A stretch of 64,000 nt of DNA, taken from assembly GCA_964369665.1 (NCBI GenBank), contig CAYJFS010000007.1, positions 1-64,000 on the forward strand. Reading direction: 5' to 3'. Position numbers and translations under genes: made by a program. This DNA is from Bilophila sp964369665. Its GTDB lineage: Bacteria; Desulfobacterota; Desulfovibrionia; Desulfovibrionales; Desulfovibrionaceae. Of this stretch, positions 8,121 to 17,645 are shown in pieces; position 1 is the first letter of the stretch, and each line of letters starts with the position of its first letter. Under the pieces are notes generated by a model. That model was not told the DNA's origin, made no database searches, and saw only the letters and a program-made list of their open reading frames with translations.

Positions 8121-11102
8121 TTACCAATCTAAAGTAGCTTTAAAAGCTTTGGCCAGTTCTTCTACAGCTGAGTTAATAACAAAATTCATTTTACTACTTG
8201 TTATAGATAGATTTTTATCTACACTTACATCGCCAATATATACAGCGGTATTTCCCATGAGTTGTTCAAAAGATTCAATATGAGACGGGTGGACTGTTAA
8301 GAGCAATCTACTTGCAGATTCGCTATAAAGAAGTTCTAAGGGTGATAGTGTTCCGGTAGTTGGAAGTTTGTCAAAATTAATAGAGCAGCCTGTTCGTCCA
8401 CCAATACACATTTCTGCAAGAGCTACTGCAAAGCCTCCATCAGAGAGATCATGACAAGATGTTAACAATCTTTGTTGAATGGCTGTATATATTTTTTTAT
8501 AGTTAGATCGGGCTTGTATAGCATGAACAATTGGTACAGTATTGCATGTTATAGAAAGTTCTTGAGCAAGCTCACTACCCGCCAGCTCTCGAAAAGTGGT
8601 ACCTATAATATAAATACGATCACCTGGATTTTTAAAGTCAGAGGTAATCGTTTTTTTTACATCATTTATAACACCAATAACAGAAAAAAGGAGTGTAGGA
8701 GGAATGGATATTTTAGTTCCACCTCCAATATAATCGTTTTTCATGGAGTCTTTACCTGAGATACAAGGTATTTCATATTGAAGACAAAAAGTTGCAAGTG
8801 CTTGGCAAGTTCTTACAAGCTGTGCAAGTTTATATAGACCATCTGGAGTTTTTTCAGACTGAATAGGATCACACCAACAAAAATTATCTACTCCAGCAAG
8901 TTGGTCTGGATTGGCTCCAACAGCAACAGCATTACGGATACCTTCATCAATGGCATTGGCTGCCATCCAATATGTATCATAGTCACTGAATTTTGGACAA
9001 ATGCCATGACTTAGAACCAGTCCTTCTTCAGAATCAAGAATGGGTCTAAGTACACCTGCATCCATAGGAGCATCAGCTTTTATACCCATCATAGGTTTAA
9101 TGACACTTCCTCCAAGAACTTCATGGTCATATTGTCGAATGAGATATTCTTTACTGCAAATATTCAATCGTCCAAGCATTGTTTTAAGGAGTCCTTCATG
9201 ATCAACACCAGCTATTTCTATTCGAGTATCATTGTGTATAGGTTTGATCCACTCAGCTTTTAATTCTAGTTGTGGAAGGCCATGATGTAAAAATTCCATA
9301 TCAAGATATGCTACAGTTTTTTCTTTGTAAGTAGCATGAAAGTATCCAGAATTGGTGAATTCACCAAGGATGGTGGCTTCAACATCCATATGTTTTGCAA
9401 GTTCAGTAAATACTTGTATATGCTTTTTAGGTACAGAAAGTGTCATACGTTCTTGTGCTTCAGATAAAAGAATTTCCCATGGGCGTAATCCATCATATTT
9501 AAGTGGTGCTTGAGCAAGATCAATGATGCAGCCATTTGTGTCTTGTGCCATTTCACCTACAGAAGATGAAAGACCACCAGCACCATTATCTGTAATAGAA
9601 GTGTAAAGACCTTGATTTCGTGCTTGTATGATAAAATCATACATTTTTCTTTGTATAATTGGTGCTCCAATTTGGACAGCTGTAGCAGGAGAATCTTCAT
9701 GAAGTTCTTCTGATGAAAATGTTGCTCCATGAATACCATCTTTCCCTATACGTCCACCTATCATAACTACATAATCACCAATACAAGCTTTTTTTTCATA
9801 GCCTTTTTTACCATTAATTGTATGTGGAATTATTCCAACTGTTCCACAATATACAAGAGGTTTTCCAAGAAAACGTTCATCAAAGACAATAGAACCATTT
9901 ATTGTAGGAATACCTGATTTGTTTCCTCCATGTTCTACACCTTCTCTAACACCTTCAAAAATTCTCCGTGGATGAAGAATACGTGGTGGGAGTTGTTGGT
10001 TATAGAAAGGTGATGCAAAGCAGAATACGTCAGTATTACAAACAAGTTCAGCTCCAAGTCCTGTACCCATGGGATCACGATTAACACCTACAATTCCAGT
10101 AAGAGCACCACCGTATGGATCAAGAGCTGAAGGGCTGTTATGTGTTTCAACTTTAATACAAACATCGTAATCTTTATTAAAGGCAACGACTCCTGCATTA
10201 TCATTAAACACTGAGCGACAGAAATCATTTTTTCCTAGGCGTTTACGAATAGTGGCTGTTATATCTTTGATATAGGTTTGATAAAGACTCTGAATAGTTT
10301 CTTGGTGTTTCTCTTCAGTATCTTTATAAAGAATTTTAGCGGAAAAGATTTTATGTTTGCAGTGTTCAGACCATGTTTGTGCAAGCATTTCTATCTCAAC
10401 GTCAGTAGGATCTGTTGTTAAGCCAATTTGTGTACGATGTATCTTTACTTCTGGTTTTAAAAACCAGTTTTGTATAGCATGCATTTCTTCTAGGCTAAGC
10501 GCCAAAGTATTCCGTTGACTTAATGCAAGCATTTCTTGATCAGACATAGTAGCAAGTTTAATTGTTGATATGACATCAGTAGAGCTGCCTGTAACCCTTG
10601 CTGCTTTAGGTGTAAATCCAGGTTTTTGTTGCCAGTCTTCTTGGTACTTAATTTCAAAACGTTGGATAAGCTCGTTTGCTAAGACAGTATGAGCTATAGT
10701 TGTTATTTGTGCTTGTGTGAGGTTTCCATAAAGATGATATTGGGTAGCTGTATAGACAGCTAAATTATTAGAGTTATTGATTCCTAGAACAATTGCAGCA
10801 GTATCTTTAGCTGTTCTACCTTCATTATCAGTAACACCAGGGCGAAAGCTGACTTCTATAATCCAGTTAGCTGTTGTTGTAAAAGGTGTTATGGAAGCTT
10901 CTTGAAGAATTGTATCATGAAAAGCACATTTTTTTATAAGTGTTTTAACATCTTTTTCATTAAAACCTTCAAGAGTATATACTTTTACTATTTGGGTAGA
11001 TATTACAGGAAAAGATAGCGCTTGTTGAATAGTTTTTGTTACTCTATGGCCAATAGCGTCATTGATATAGGGGAAAAGTTTTACCTCAATGCAGTAAAGC
11101 AT
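8121..11102 (-). CDS. purL: Phosphoribosylformylglycinamidine synthase, PurL-type without glutaminase domain
   Basis: The enzyme catalyses the ATP-dependent amidation of FGAR to FGAM in de novo purine synthesis. The 993-residue protein has an N-terminal PurS-like segment (VKLFPYINDAIGHRVTKTIQ) and then the two AIR-synthase-like halves. Recognisable motifs are SEHCKHKIFSAK, VCIKVETHNSPSALDPYGGA, MGTGLGAELVCN and, in the second half, SGKDSMKNDY and SCHDLSDGGFAVALAEM. It ends at KATLDW, with no C-terminal glutaminase domain. A separate PurQ is therefore expected elsewhere. GAGGAG six bases before ATG 11102 supports the start. Confidence 0.9.
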   Translation of the reverse strand: MLYCIEVKLFPYINDAIGHRVTKTIQQALSFPVISTQIVKVYTLEGFNEKDVKTLIKKCAFHDTILQEASITPFTTTANWIIEVSFRPGVTDNEGRTAKDTAAIVLGINNSNNLAVYTATQYHLYGNLTQAQITTIAHTVLANELIQRFEIKYQEDWQQKPGFTPKAARVTGSSTDVISTIKLATMSDQEMLALSQRNTLALSLEEMHAIQNWFLKPEVKIHRTQIGLTTDPTDVEIEMLAQTWSEHCKHKIFSAKILYKDTEEKHQETIQSLYQTYIKDITATIRKRLGKNDFCRSVFNDNAGVVAFNKDYDVCIKVETHNSPSALDPYGGALTGIVGVNRDPMGTGLGAELVCNTDVFCFASPFYNQQLPPRILHPRRIFEGVREGVEHGGNKSGIPTINGSIVFDERFLGKPLVYCGTVGIIPHTINGKKGYEKKACIGDYVVMIGGRIGKDGIHGATFSSEELHEDSPATAVQIGAPIIQRKMYDFIIQARNQGLYTSITDNGAGGLSSSVGEMAQDTNGCIIDLAQAPLKYDGLRPWEILLSEAQERMTLSVPKKHIQVFTELAKHMDVEATILGEFTNSGYFHATYKEKTVAYLDMEFLHHGLPQLELKAEWIKPIHNDTRIEIAGVDHEGLLKTMLGRLNICSKEYLIRQYDHEVLGGSVIKPMMGIKADAPMDAGVLRPILDSEEGLVLSHGICPKFSDYDTYWMAANAIDEGIRNAVAVGANPDQLAGVDNFCWCDPIQSEKTPDGLYKLAQLVRTCQALATFCLQYEIPCISGKDSMKNDYIGGGTKISIPPTLLFSVIGVINDVKKTITSDFKNPGDRIYIIGTTFRELAGSELAQELSITCNTVPIVHAIQARSNYKKIYTAIQQRLLTSCHDLSDGGFAVALAEMCIGGRTGCSINFDKLPTTGTLSPLELLYSESASRLLLTVHPSHIESFEQLMGNTAVYIGDVSVDKNLSITSSKMNFVINSAVEELAKAFKATLDW

Positions 11103-11141
11103 TCATGTCTCCTCAAAGTATGTAAAGACTTAGTATAGATA

Positions 11142-12113
11142 TTATGTTTTTCTTGTGTAAATATAGTCAAGACACTCTGCAAGAATATTTTTATATTCAG
11201 GATTTGGAATATTTGCAAGAAGTTCTAAACTGGTAACTGCTTTTTTAAGATAGCTATCAGCAAGATAACGTGTTTTTGTATCAAAGCCTTTTTTTTGAAC
11301 AGTTTGACTAATAGTAAGAATTTCTTCATCTGTAAAGTTAGAATTTTTAAATTTGTTTAAGAAAATAGTTTGTTCATGGTTTGGAAGTGATTGCATATAA
11401 TATGATAAGGGTAGCGTGAATTTACCTTCACGAATGTCACCACCTGCTGTTTTACCCGTATTATCAGAGTTTGAAAAATCTAAAGCATCATCAATAATTT
11501 GGAAAGCAATGCCAAGATTAAGGCCAAAGATAGCTGCTGCATGTACCTGTTGTGGTGAAGCATTTGCTTTAAGTGCACCAAGTTCACAGGCTACACTAAT
11601 TATCCAAGCTGTTTTTCCTGTAATAATATCAAGGTATGTAGTTTCATCTATAATGTTCCCTTGGTGCATTATTTCAAGTGTTTCTCCATATGCTGTTTGG
11701 CTTAGTGCTTTTGATATAGCTAAAGTAGCTTGTTGATTTCCATATGAAGCTACAAGATGGTTACCTTTAGCAAGGAAAACATCACCAGCAAGGATAGTTG
11801 AAACTGTTCCATATAGGTTATGTGCAGTAGATTTTCCTCTTCTTAATGTTGCATTATCAATGACATCATCATGGAGTAACGTTGCTACATGAAGAAATTC
11901 AACAGATATAGCAAAAGGATATAAATCTTGTTGTGTATAGCCAAAAAGTTTTGCAAATAGAACAACAAGCATGGGGCGTAGTTTTTTGCCGTTTGCAAGG
12001 AGTGTGTATTTAGCTATAGGATGAATAAGTGGTGGTAGGTCTGCTATGCTTTCTGCAATAGCTGTATTTATATAGGGTAACTCTTGTTTAGCATAGGTAG
12101 CATAGTTTGTCAT
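11142..12113 (-). CDS. ispB: Polyprenyl diphosphate synthase (IspB-like)
   Basis: This trans-prenyltransferase extends allylic diphosphates with isopentenyl diphosphate to make the long chain of a quinone. The 323-residue protein has GKKLRPML (substrate binding), the first aspartate-rich motif LLHDDVIDNATLRRG and the second QIIDDALDFSN, both complete. Chain length cannot be read reliably from sequence; octaprenyl- or heptaprenyl-type is likely. It lies 40 bases upstream of purL on the same strand and may share a transcript with it. Confidence 0.9.
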   Translation of the reverse strand: MTNYATYAKQELPYINTAIAESIADLPPLIHPIAKYTLLANGKKLRPMLVVLFAKLFGYTQQDLYPFAISVEFLHVATLLHDDVIDNATLRRGKSTAHNLYGTVSTILAGDVFLAKGNHLVASYGNQQATLAISKALSQTAYGETLEIMHQGNIIDETTYLDIITGKTAWIISVACELGALKANASPQQVHAAAIFGLNLGIAFQIIDDALDFSNSDNTGKTAGGDIREGKFTLPLSYYMQSLPNHEQTIFLNKFKNSNFTDEEILTISQTVQKKGFDTKTRYLADSYLKKAVTSLELLANIPNPEYKNILAECLDYIYTRKT

Positions 12114-12194
12114 AGATTTTCAAAATGTTAAGAGCAAATATTAAGTTTTTTATATAGTAAGTTGTTTTTTAAGTATAAAGTTTTATACCTTTCG

Positions 12195-13622
12195 TTAAAA
12201 GAATAGGTATGTAAGAATTGCAAAGCAAGGAAAAAGAATAACTACAGACCAAAGCATATATCCAAAAAAACTAGGCATTTTTATACCTTGGTTTTCAGCA
12301 ATAGCTCGTATCATAAAATTAGGAGCATTACCAATGTAGGTAACTGCACCCATAAATACAGCACCTGCAGATATTGCAAAAAGAGTATTGCTCCACTCTC
12401 CCATGAGATGTATTGGATCACCTCCTGCTGTATTAAAAAATACAAGGTATGTTGGAGCATTATCTAAAAATGAAGACAGAATACCTGTAAGCCAGAAGAA
12501 CATGCTGTTTACAGGTTCTCCATTTTTAAAAACAAGATTAATAATAGGTGCAAGAACACCTTGTTCACCAGCCTTAAGTATGGCGATTGCTGGAATCATG
12601 CTAATAAAGATACCTATAAAGAGTTTTGCGACTTCTTCAATTGGTGCCCATGAAAAACCATTCAACTCACGACATTTTTGTGTTGTTAATTTTAATGAAA
12701 GCAAGGCAAAGATTATTAAAGTAACTTCTCTAACAATGTTTTGTAGTTTAACATGAGTGCCATAGATATTGAATGAAATTTGTGGTGACCATATTCCTGA
12801 AATAAGTACAGATGCAAGTACTCCAAGAAGTAAAATAAGATTAATGCCCCCATCAATAGAAATTTTTTCTGAAGATTTCGATGTGTTTGGAGGTAGAGGA
12901 GAACCTTCTTTTTTATAGAGGATAGTGTCAATAATTCTATATGTGATTAATAATATTAATGAAAGAAGGAGTGTTGGAAGAAAAAGATGGGTGGTGGTCC
13001 AAAAGAAATCTACACCTTTAAGAAAACCTAGAAAAAGAGGTGGATCACCTAAGGGTGATAGTGAGCCACCAATGTTGGCTACAAGAAAAATGAAGAATAC
13101 CACAGAATGTACAGTGTATTTACGGTGTGCATTTGCACGCAGTAAAGGACGAATAAGAAGCATTGCAGCTCCTGTTGTTCCCATCCAACTTGCAAGTGCT
13201 GTTCCGGTAGCAAGTATCCACATATTAGTATTTGGTGTCCCTACAAGTTTGCCTTTAAGTCTAACTCCGCCTGCAATAGTGAATAGGGCAAAAAGAAGGG
13301 TAATAAATGGAATATATTCAAGAAGAAGTACATGGATAAGTTGGTAAGCAGCAACATGCATACTAAAAATGAACACACAAGGTATGAGAAATGCAAGACC
13401 CCAAAATATGGATATTTTACCAAAGTGGTGATGCCAAAATTCATGAAAGAAAAGGGGACCAAGAGCAATGGAAAGCAGCATACATATAAAGGGAATAACC
13501 CATATTATAGAAAGTTCTGCCCCATTAAGGTCATAAGGACTTGCTGCTGCTTCTGCATGGATTGGAAGAAAAAATAGCAGACTAATTATACTAAAAGTTA
13601 ATAAAGATGTAATTAGTTTCAT
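12195..13622 (-). CDS. nhaD: NhaD-like Na+/H+ antiporter
   Basis: This polytopic inner-membrane protein (475 residues, about 12 hydrophobic segments) belongs to the ion-transporter superfamily that contains NhaD. A cleavable-looking N-terminal hydrophobic segment ends at HAEAAAS. Characteristic segments are WMGTTGAAMLLIRPLLRAN, ANIGGSLSPLGDPPLFLG, FFWLTGILSSFLDNAPTYLV and YIGNAPNFMIRAIAE; the last two match the repeated re-entrant elements of the family. It probably exports sodium in exchange for protons, which fits a cell whose Rnf and one stator may use sodium. GGGGAG lies about ten bases before ATG 13622. Confidence 0.85.
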   Translation of the reverse strand: MKLITSLLTFSIISLLFFLPIHAEAAASPYDLNGAELSIIWVIPFICMLLSIALGPLFFHEFWHHHFGKISIFWGLAFLIPCVFIFSMHVAAYQLIHVLLLEYIPFITLLFALFTIAGGVRLKGKLVGTPNTNMWILATGTALASWMGTTGAAMLLIRPLLRANAHRKYTVHSVVFFIFLVANIGGSLSPLGDPPLFLGFLKGVDFFWTTTHLFLPTLLLSLILLITYRIIDTILYKKEGSPLPPNTSKSSEKISIDGGINLILLLGVLASVLISGIWSPQISFNIYGTHVKLQNIVREVTLIIFALLSLKLTTQKCRELNGFSWAPIEEVAKLFIGIFISMIPAIAILKAGEQGVLAPIINLVFKNGEPVNSMFFWLTGILSSFLDNAPTYLVFFNTAGGDPIHLMGEWSNTLFAISAGAVFMGAVTYIGNAPNFMIRAIAENQGIKMPSFFGYMLWSVVILFPCFAILTYLFF

Positions 13623-13798
13623 TATTTTATTTCTCCCCTATACTATAAAAAGTAATGTTATATAAAGTATATGGATTTATAATATCTTTATGTAAGGTGT
13701 TTTGTCTATACCTATATTTACCAATTATATCTATAGATACTTAGATAATAATGTATATATAGTGCTTAGTAATAATTCAAAAATATTTTTAGAAGTTC

Positions 13799-14290
13799 TT
13801 AATTTGTAAGGAATTTTTGGAAGTCTTTGGCTGCTTGCTGAGCTTCTTTTATGCTATTCATGCCTATAGTAAGTGGTTTTATTGTATGCCTGTTTAACTG
13901 AATGTAGTATGCTTGTTGTTTTATTGCTACTGTTATACTTGTAAGTTCAGCAAATTTACCTAAGATACCATTTGCTATCCATAATTGTTTTTTGTTATCT
14001 ACAAGGATAAATCCTCCTTGAGCATGTCCCCAGTTGGGTTTTAACATATTTTTTTTAGCTTTTTGATAGGTTTTGAGATATAAAAATGTACGAACTGTAT
14101 AGTGGATGCTTTTAAAGAAAAGGAAAAGATTTACAAACGGCGCTAAGCTTATAAAAAGAACACCTGCAAGAGGGTGAAAAAGGTAGCAGTTCCAACTTAT
14201 TATACATATACCAATACAACTACTCCAATAAAGAAGCATTTTTTTTGATGGACAAGGGCCAAGAAAAGTTTGAAGGTTTTGCTCAAGCAT
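13799..14290 (-). CDS. Unknown membrane protein
   Basis: The 163-residue product has two or three hydrophobic helices in its first half (LLYWSSCIGICIISWNCYLF and LAGVLFISLAPFVNLFLFF). A cytoplasmic-looking basic segment follows (KTYQKAKKNML), then a soluble C-terminal part with alternating beta-like strands. I do not recognise a family. It is a single gene between the NhaD gene (minus) and a divergent glycosyltransferase, with AT-rich flanks on both sides. Codon use resembles its neighbours, so I consider it real. Confidence 0.65.
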   Translation of the reverse strand: MLEQNLQTFLGPCPSKKMLLYWSSCIGICIISWNCYLFHPLAGVLFISLAPFVNLFLFFKSIHYTVRTFLYLKTYQKAKKNMLKPNWGHAQGGFILVDNKKQLWIANGILGKFAELTSITVAIKQQAYYIQLNRHTIKPLTIGMNSIKEAQQAAKDFQKFLTN

Positions 14291-14437
14291 AAGTACCTAA
14301 TACAAAAAATAGAGTATGGTCGTTTTACAACAGTACTATTTATAGTATTTTTTTTCAAAACAGTATGTATTTTTCTATGAAGTATTCATGATACTATATT
14401 TTATAGATATATAAAAATGGTTTTTTAAGAAGGCTTT

Positions 14438-15532
14438 ATGAGGGTTGCAATTATTCATTACTGGCTTGTAGGTATGAGAGGTGGAGAGAAAGTTCTTGAA
14501 TCTCTTTGTCGTTTATATCCTCAGGCAGATATATTTACGCACTGTGTAGATAAAGAACAACTTTCTGAATTATTAAAAGAAAAAGTTATTAAGACAACGT
14601 TTATTAACAGTCTTCCTTTTGCTATAAAATATTATAAACAATATCTTCCACTTATGCCTTTGGCTTTAGAACAATTAGATCTAAGAGGTTATGATTTAGT
14701 TATTTCTAGTGAGTCTGGTCCAGCTAAAGGTGTTATTGTGCATTCAGAGGCAAAACATATATGTTATTGTCACACACCTATGCGTTATTTATGGGATTTT
14801 TATCATGATTATCTTGAAAGCAAAAGTTTTTTTACACGTACAGTAATGCGAGCTGTTTTTCATTATATGAGAATATGGGATACTTCTTCTGCAATACATC
14901 CAAATGGTATTATTGCAAACTCACAAACTGTAGCTCATAGAATACAGAGGTGTTGGGGTAGAAGTGCTCAAGTTGTCCATCCACCTGTAGAAGTAGAATA
15001 TTTTAAACCTAAAGAAAGCATTGGTGACTATTATTTATGTTTTGGTCAACTTGTTGATTATAAAAGGTTTGATTTAGCCATTAAAGTAGCAACAGAGACA
15101 GGAAGAAAACTCATTATTGCAGGTGAGGGAGAAGCTTATGCAAAACTTAAGAGGCAAGCTGGTCCAACAGTAACATTTGTTGGAAGAGTTTCAATGGATG
15201 AGAAAAATACATTACTTGCAGAGTGTCGTGCATTACTTTTTCCAGGAGAAGAAGATTTTGGGATTGTACCTATTGAAGCAATGGCTTCAGGTAGACCTGT
15301 CATTGCTTACAGCAAAGGTGGTGCACTAGAAACAGTTGTAGAAGGAAAAACAGGCTTTTTCTTTCATTCACAGGAGGTACAGTCTCTTTTGGCTACTATA
15401 AAAAAATTTGAGGAAAAAGAAGAAACATTTCATCCAGAAATCCTTATTAAACATGCAGCTCAGTTTAGTGAGCAACGTTTTCATAAAGCATTTTCTAAGG
15501 TAGTTAAAAGTTTTGATAGTAAAAAGTCATAA
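14438..15532 (+). CDS. Glycosyltransferase family 4
   Basis: This 364-residue GT-B enzyme begins MRVAIIHYWLVGMRGGEKVL, the glycine-rich N-terminal loop of the family. The donor-binding domain holds the EX7E-type stretch FPGEEDFGIVPIEAMASGRP, with both glutamates visible, followed by VIAYSKGGALETV. It probably adds mannose or a related sugar in polysaccharide or O-antigen assembly. Four bases separate it from the polyprenyl sugar-phosphate transferase, so the two form a pair. The start ATG is preceded by AAGAAGG. Confidence 0.88.
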   Translation: MRVAIIHYWLVGMRGGEKVLESLCRLYPQADIFTHCVDKEQLSELLKEKVIKTTFINSLPFAIKYYKQYLPLMPLALEQLDLRGYDLVISSESGPAKGVIVHSEAKHICYCHTPMRYLWDFYHDYLESKSFFTRTVMRAVFHYMRIWDTSSAIHPNGIIANSQTVAHRIQRCWGRSAQVVHPPVEVEYFKPKESIGDYYLCFGQLVDYKRFDLAIKVATETGRKLIIAGEGEAYAKLKRQAGPTVTFVGRVSMDEKNTLLAECRALLFPGEEDFGIVPIEAMASGRPVIAYSKGGALETVVEGKTGFFFHSQEVQSLLATIKKFEEKEETFHPEILIKHAAQFSEQRFHKAFSKVVKSFDSKKS

Positions 15533-15536
15533 CAAT

Positions 15537-16973
15537 ATGTCAATACAAAGAATTTTTCCATTTCTTATAACTAGAAGAACTTTGATACTGATGTTTTCTG
15601 ATTGTATAGCGTTTTTTGGAACAGCAATATTTGTAGGATTAGTGCGAGGACTTTTTGATCCTTTAGATTTTTCACAGTATTATGTATTACTCCCATTTTT
15701 AGTGGTAGGGATATTTGTTAATTATATAGAAGGACTGTATGATCCAATACCACCAACACTTCCTGAAGAAGTAAAATCATTGATTTTCTCTACGTCATTG
15801 GCATATTTTTGTATTGCTATTTATATATATTTTTTTAGAGCTGACTTGCCATCTCGGTTAGTTTATTTGGGATCTTGGATAGTAAGCCTTGGTATAGTGC
15901 CAATTATACGTTATCATGTGAGAGGATATTTTTCTAAGAAACCATGGTGGGGTATTCCAACAATATTTTTTGGATATGGAAGTATAGTTACACAAATAGA
16001 AGCATACCTTTTAGAGCATCCTGAGTTTGGCTTAATGCCTGTTGGAAGTGTTGCTTTATCTCATAATAAAGATTTTCAGGATGTTTATCCAAAGAGTATA
16101 GATGATTCTAAATACCACACATTTTTTACAGAAGCTGAGTTAGAAGTATTTTTGAAAGAAAGGCCAGAAACTTGTGCACTTGTAATTCTTTCAAGAAATA
16201 GGTTTTGCTATGCAGAAATAGATCATACAACAAAAATGTTGTTTTCCTCAGTAATACTTGTCCCTGAAGACTTTTTAAATTGTAAGATTCCATTATGGGT
16301 TCGACCCTTAGAAGTAGGTTCTATGTTATGGTTAAGGGTCAGACAGAATCTTTTAGATCCACGTAGATTATTTATGAAGAGATGTATAGATCTTATTCTT
16401 TCTTCAGTCATAAGTATAAGTATGCTACCTATTTTTATAGGTATAGCAAGTATGATTTATATGGAATCTCCAGGACCAGTATTTTTTAGGCAGAAACGTA
16501 TTGGTCGAAACGGAAAAATTATAAAAATTATTAAATTTCGTACAATGGTGCATAACGCAGAGTATGTGCTTCAGAAAACATTATCAGAAGATGAAGCATT
16601 AAGAAAAGAGTGGAATGCTGATCAAAAATTACGGTATGACCCTCGTATTACTAAAATAGGTAAATTTTTACGGAAAACAAGTTTAGATGAATTGCCTCAG
16701 GTGTGGAATGTGTTATGTGGTGACATGAGTATGGTTGGTCCAAGACCTATAGTACAAGAAGAGGGTGTACGTTATGGTGAAACATTTCCACTATACCTTC
16801 ATGTTAGACCTGGTATTACTGGTTTATGGCAAGTTTCTGGCAGAAATGATCTAACATACAATGAACGAGTGCAAATAGATTGGTATTATATTTCTAACTG
16901 GTCCATTGTACTGGATATACTGATTTTGGCAAAAACTATTCCTGTTATTTTTACTCGTAAAGGTGCTTATTAG
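15537..16973 (+). CDS. Undecaprenyl-phosphate sugar-1-phosphate transferase (WbaP/WcaJ-like)
   Basis: The enzyme starts glycan assembly by moving a hexose-1-phosphate from a UDP- or GDP-sugar to undecaprenyl phosphate. The N-terminal half has four or five membrane helices and a central CoA-binding-like domain. The catalytic C-terminal half has one membrane helix, the FRQKRIGRNGKI segment, FRTMV, the DELPQVWNVLCGDMSMVGPR core and PGITGLWQVSGRN. All are hallmarks of bacterial sugar transferases. I chose ATG 15537 (478 residues). A TTG at 15513 would extend it by eight residues into the preceding gene, with no clear ribosome-binding site for either. Confidence 0.9.
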   Translation: MSIQRIFPFLITRRTLILMFSDCIAFFGTAIFVGLVRGLFDPLDFSQYYVLLPFLVVGIFVNYIEGLYDPIPPTLPEEVKSLIFSTSLAYFCIAIYIYFFRADLPSRLVYLGSWIVSLGIVPIIRYHVRGYFSKKPWWGIPTIFFGYGSIVTQIEAYLLEHPEFGLMPVGSVALSHNKDFQDVYPKSIDDSKYHTFFTEAELEVFLKERPETCALVILSRNRFCYAEIDHTTKMLFSSVILVPEDFLNCKIPLWVRPLEVGSMLWLRVRQNLLDPRRLFMKRCIDLILSSVISISMLPIFIGIASMIYMESPGPVFFRQKRIGRNGKIIKIIKFRTMVHNAEYVLQKTLSEDEALRKEWNADQKLRYDPRITKIGKFLRKTSLDELPQVWNVLCGDMSMVGPRPIVQEEGVRYGETFPLYLHVRPGITGLWQVSGRNDLTYNERVQIDWYYISNWSIVLDILILAKTIPVIFTRKGAY

Positions 16974-17009
16974 AGGATATCATAACAATAAAATTATAGG
17001 TGTTGAATA

Positions 17010-17477
17010 GTGCGATATTGGTTATTTAAAAGCGAAATAGATTGTTACTCAATAGATGATTTAGAGCATGCTCCAAATCAGATAACAAGTTGGGATGGAG
17101 TTCGTAATTACCAAGCACGAAACTTTATGCGTGATGATATGAAGCTTGGTGATTTAGGTTTTTTTTATCATAGTGGTAAAAACCCTGAAATTGCAGGTAT
17201 TGTTGAGGTTGTTCAAGAGAGCTACCCTGACCTCACAGCACAAGATCAGAAAGGTGATCATTATGATCCAATGGCTACTCAAGATAATCCAAGATGGTAT
17301 ATGGTTGATGTACAGCTTGTAGAAAAGTTTTCTACTCCTATCCCACGGAAAGCTTTATTTTTGCAAAGTGGGTTATCAGGTATGGAGCTTTTAAAAGTTG
17401 GTAGTAGGTTATCTGTCCAACCAGTTTCAAAAGAACACTTTACACTAATAACACAGCTTGCTCAGTCAAAAATATAG
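17010..17477 (+). CDS. EVE-domain protein
   Basis: This 155-residue protein is a single EVE domain, a PUA-like fold that in other members recognises modified bases in DNA or RNA. Diagnostic segments are the start MRYWLFKSE, WDGVRNYQARNFMRDDMKLGD, FFYHSGKNPEIAGIVEV and DPRW-like DNPRWYMVDV. The aromatic residues that form the base-binding pocket in homologues appear kept. The initiator is GTG at 17010. It follows the glycan genes by 36 bases, but nothing suggests a functional link. Confidence 0.9.
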   Translation: MRYWLFKSEIDCYSIDDLEHAPNQITSWDGVRNYQARNFMRDDMKLGDLGFFYHSGKNPEIAGIVEVVQESYPDLTAQDQKGDHYDPMATQDNPRWYMVDVQLVEKFSTPIPRKALFLQSGLSGMELLKVGSRLSVQPVSKEHFTLITQLAQSKI

Positions 17478-17548
17478 TCAATAGATAGGTTTGTTTGTCT
17501 GAGTATTGTCGCAATGAATTATTTCAACTTTAGTTATAGAGTATTATT

Positions 17549-17572
17549 TAGTGCATAGGATCACTATTTTTT
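17549..17572 (+). terminator. Weak hairpin plus T-run after the EVE gene
   Basis: A five-base stem (17549-17553 with 17562-17566) and an eight-base loop are followed by six T. The short stem makes this only a possible terminator. Confidence 0.3.
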
Positions 17573-17645
17573 ATATTGGGTCTAAATTTTATTTTTAGTA
17601 AGATATATTCATAAACATATTTTGAATAAATAGTGTCCAAGTATA

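Noticed and set aside
12388..13347. Long plus-strand frames inside the NhaD-like gene
   Set aside because: They are antisense to a well-recognised transporter and lack start signals and family features.
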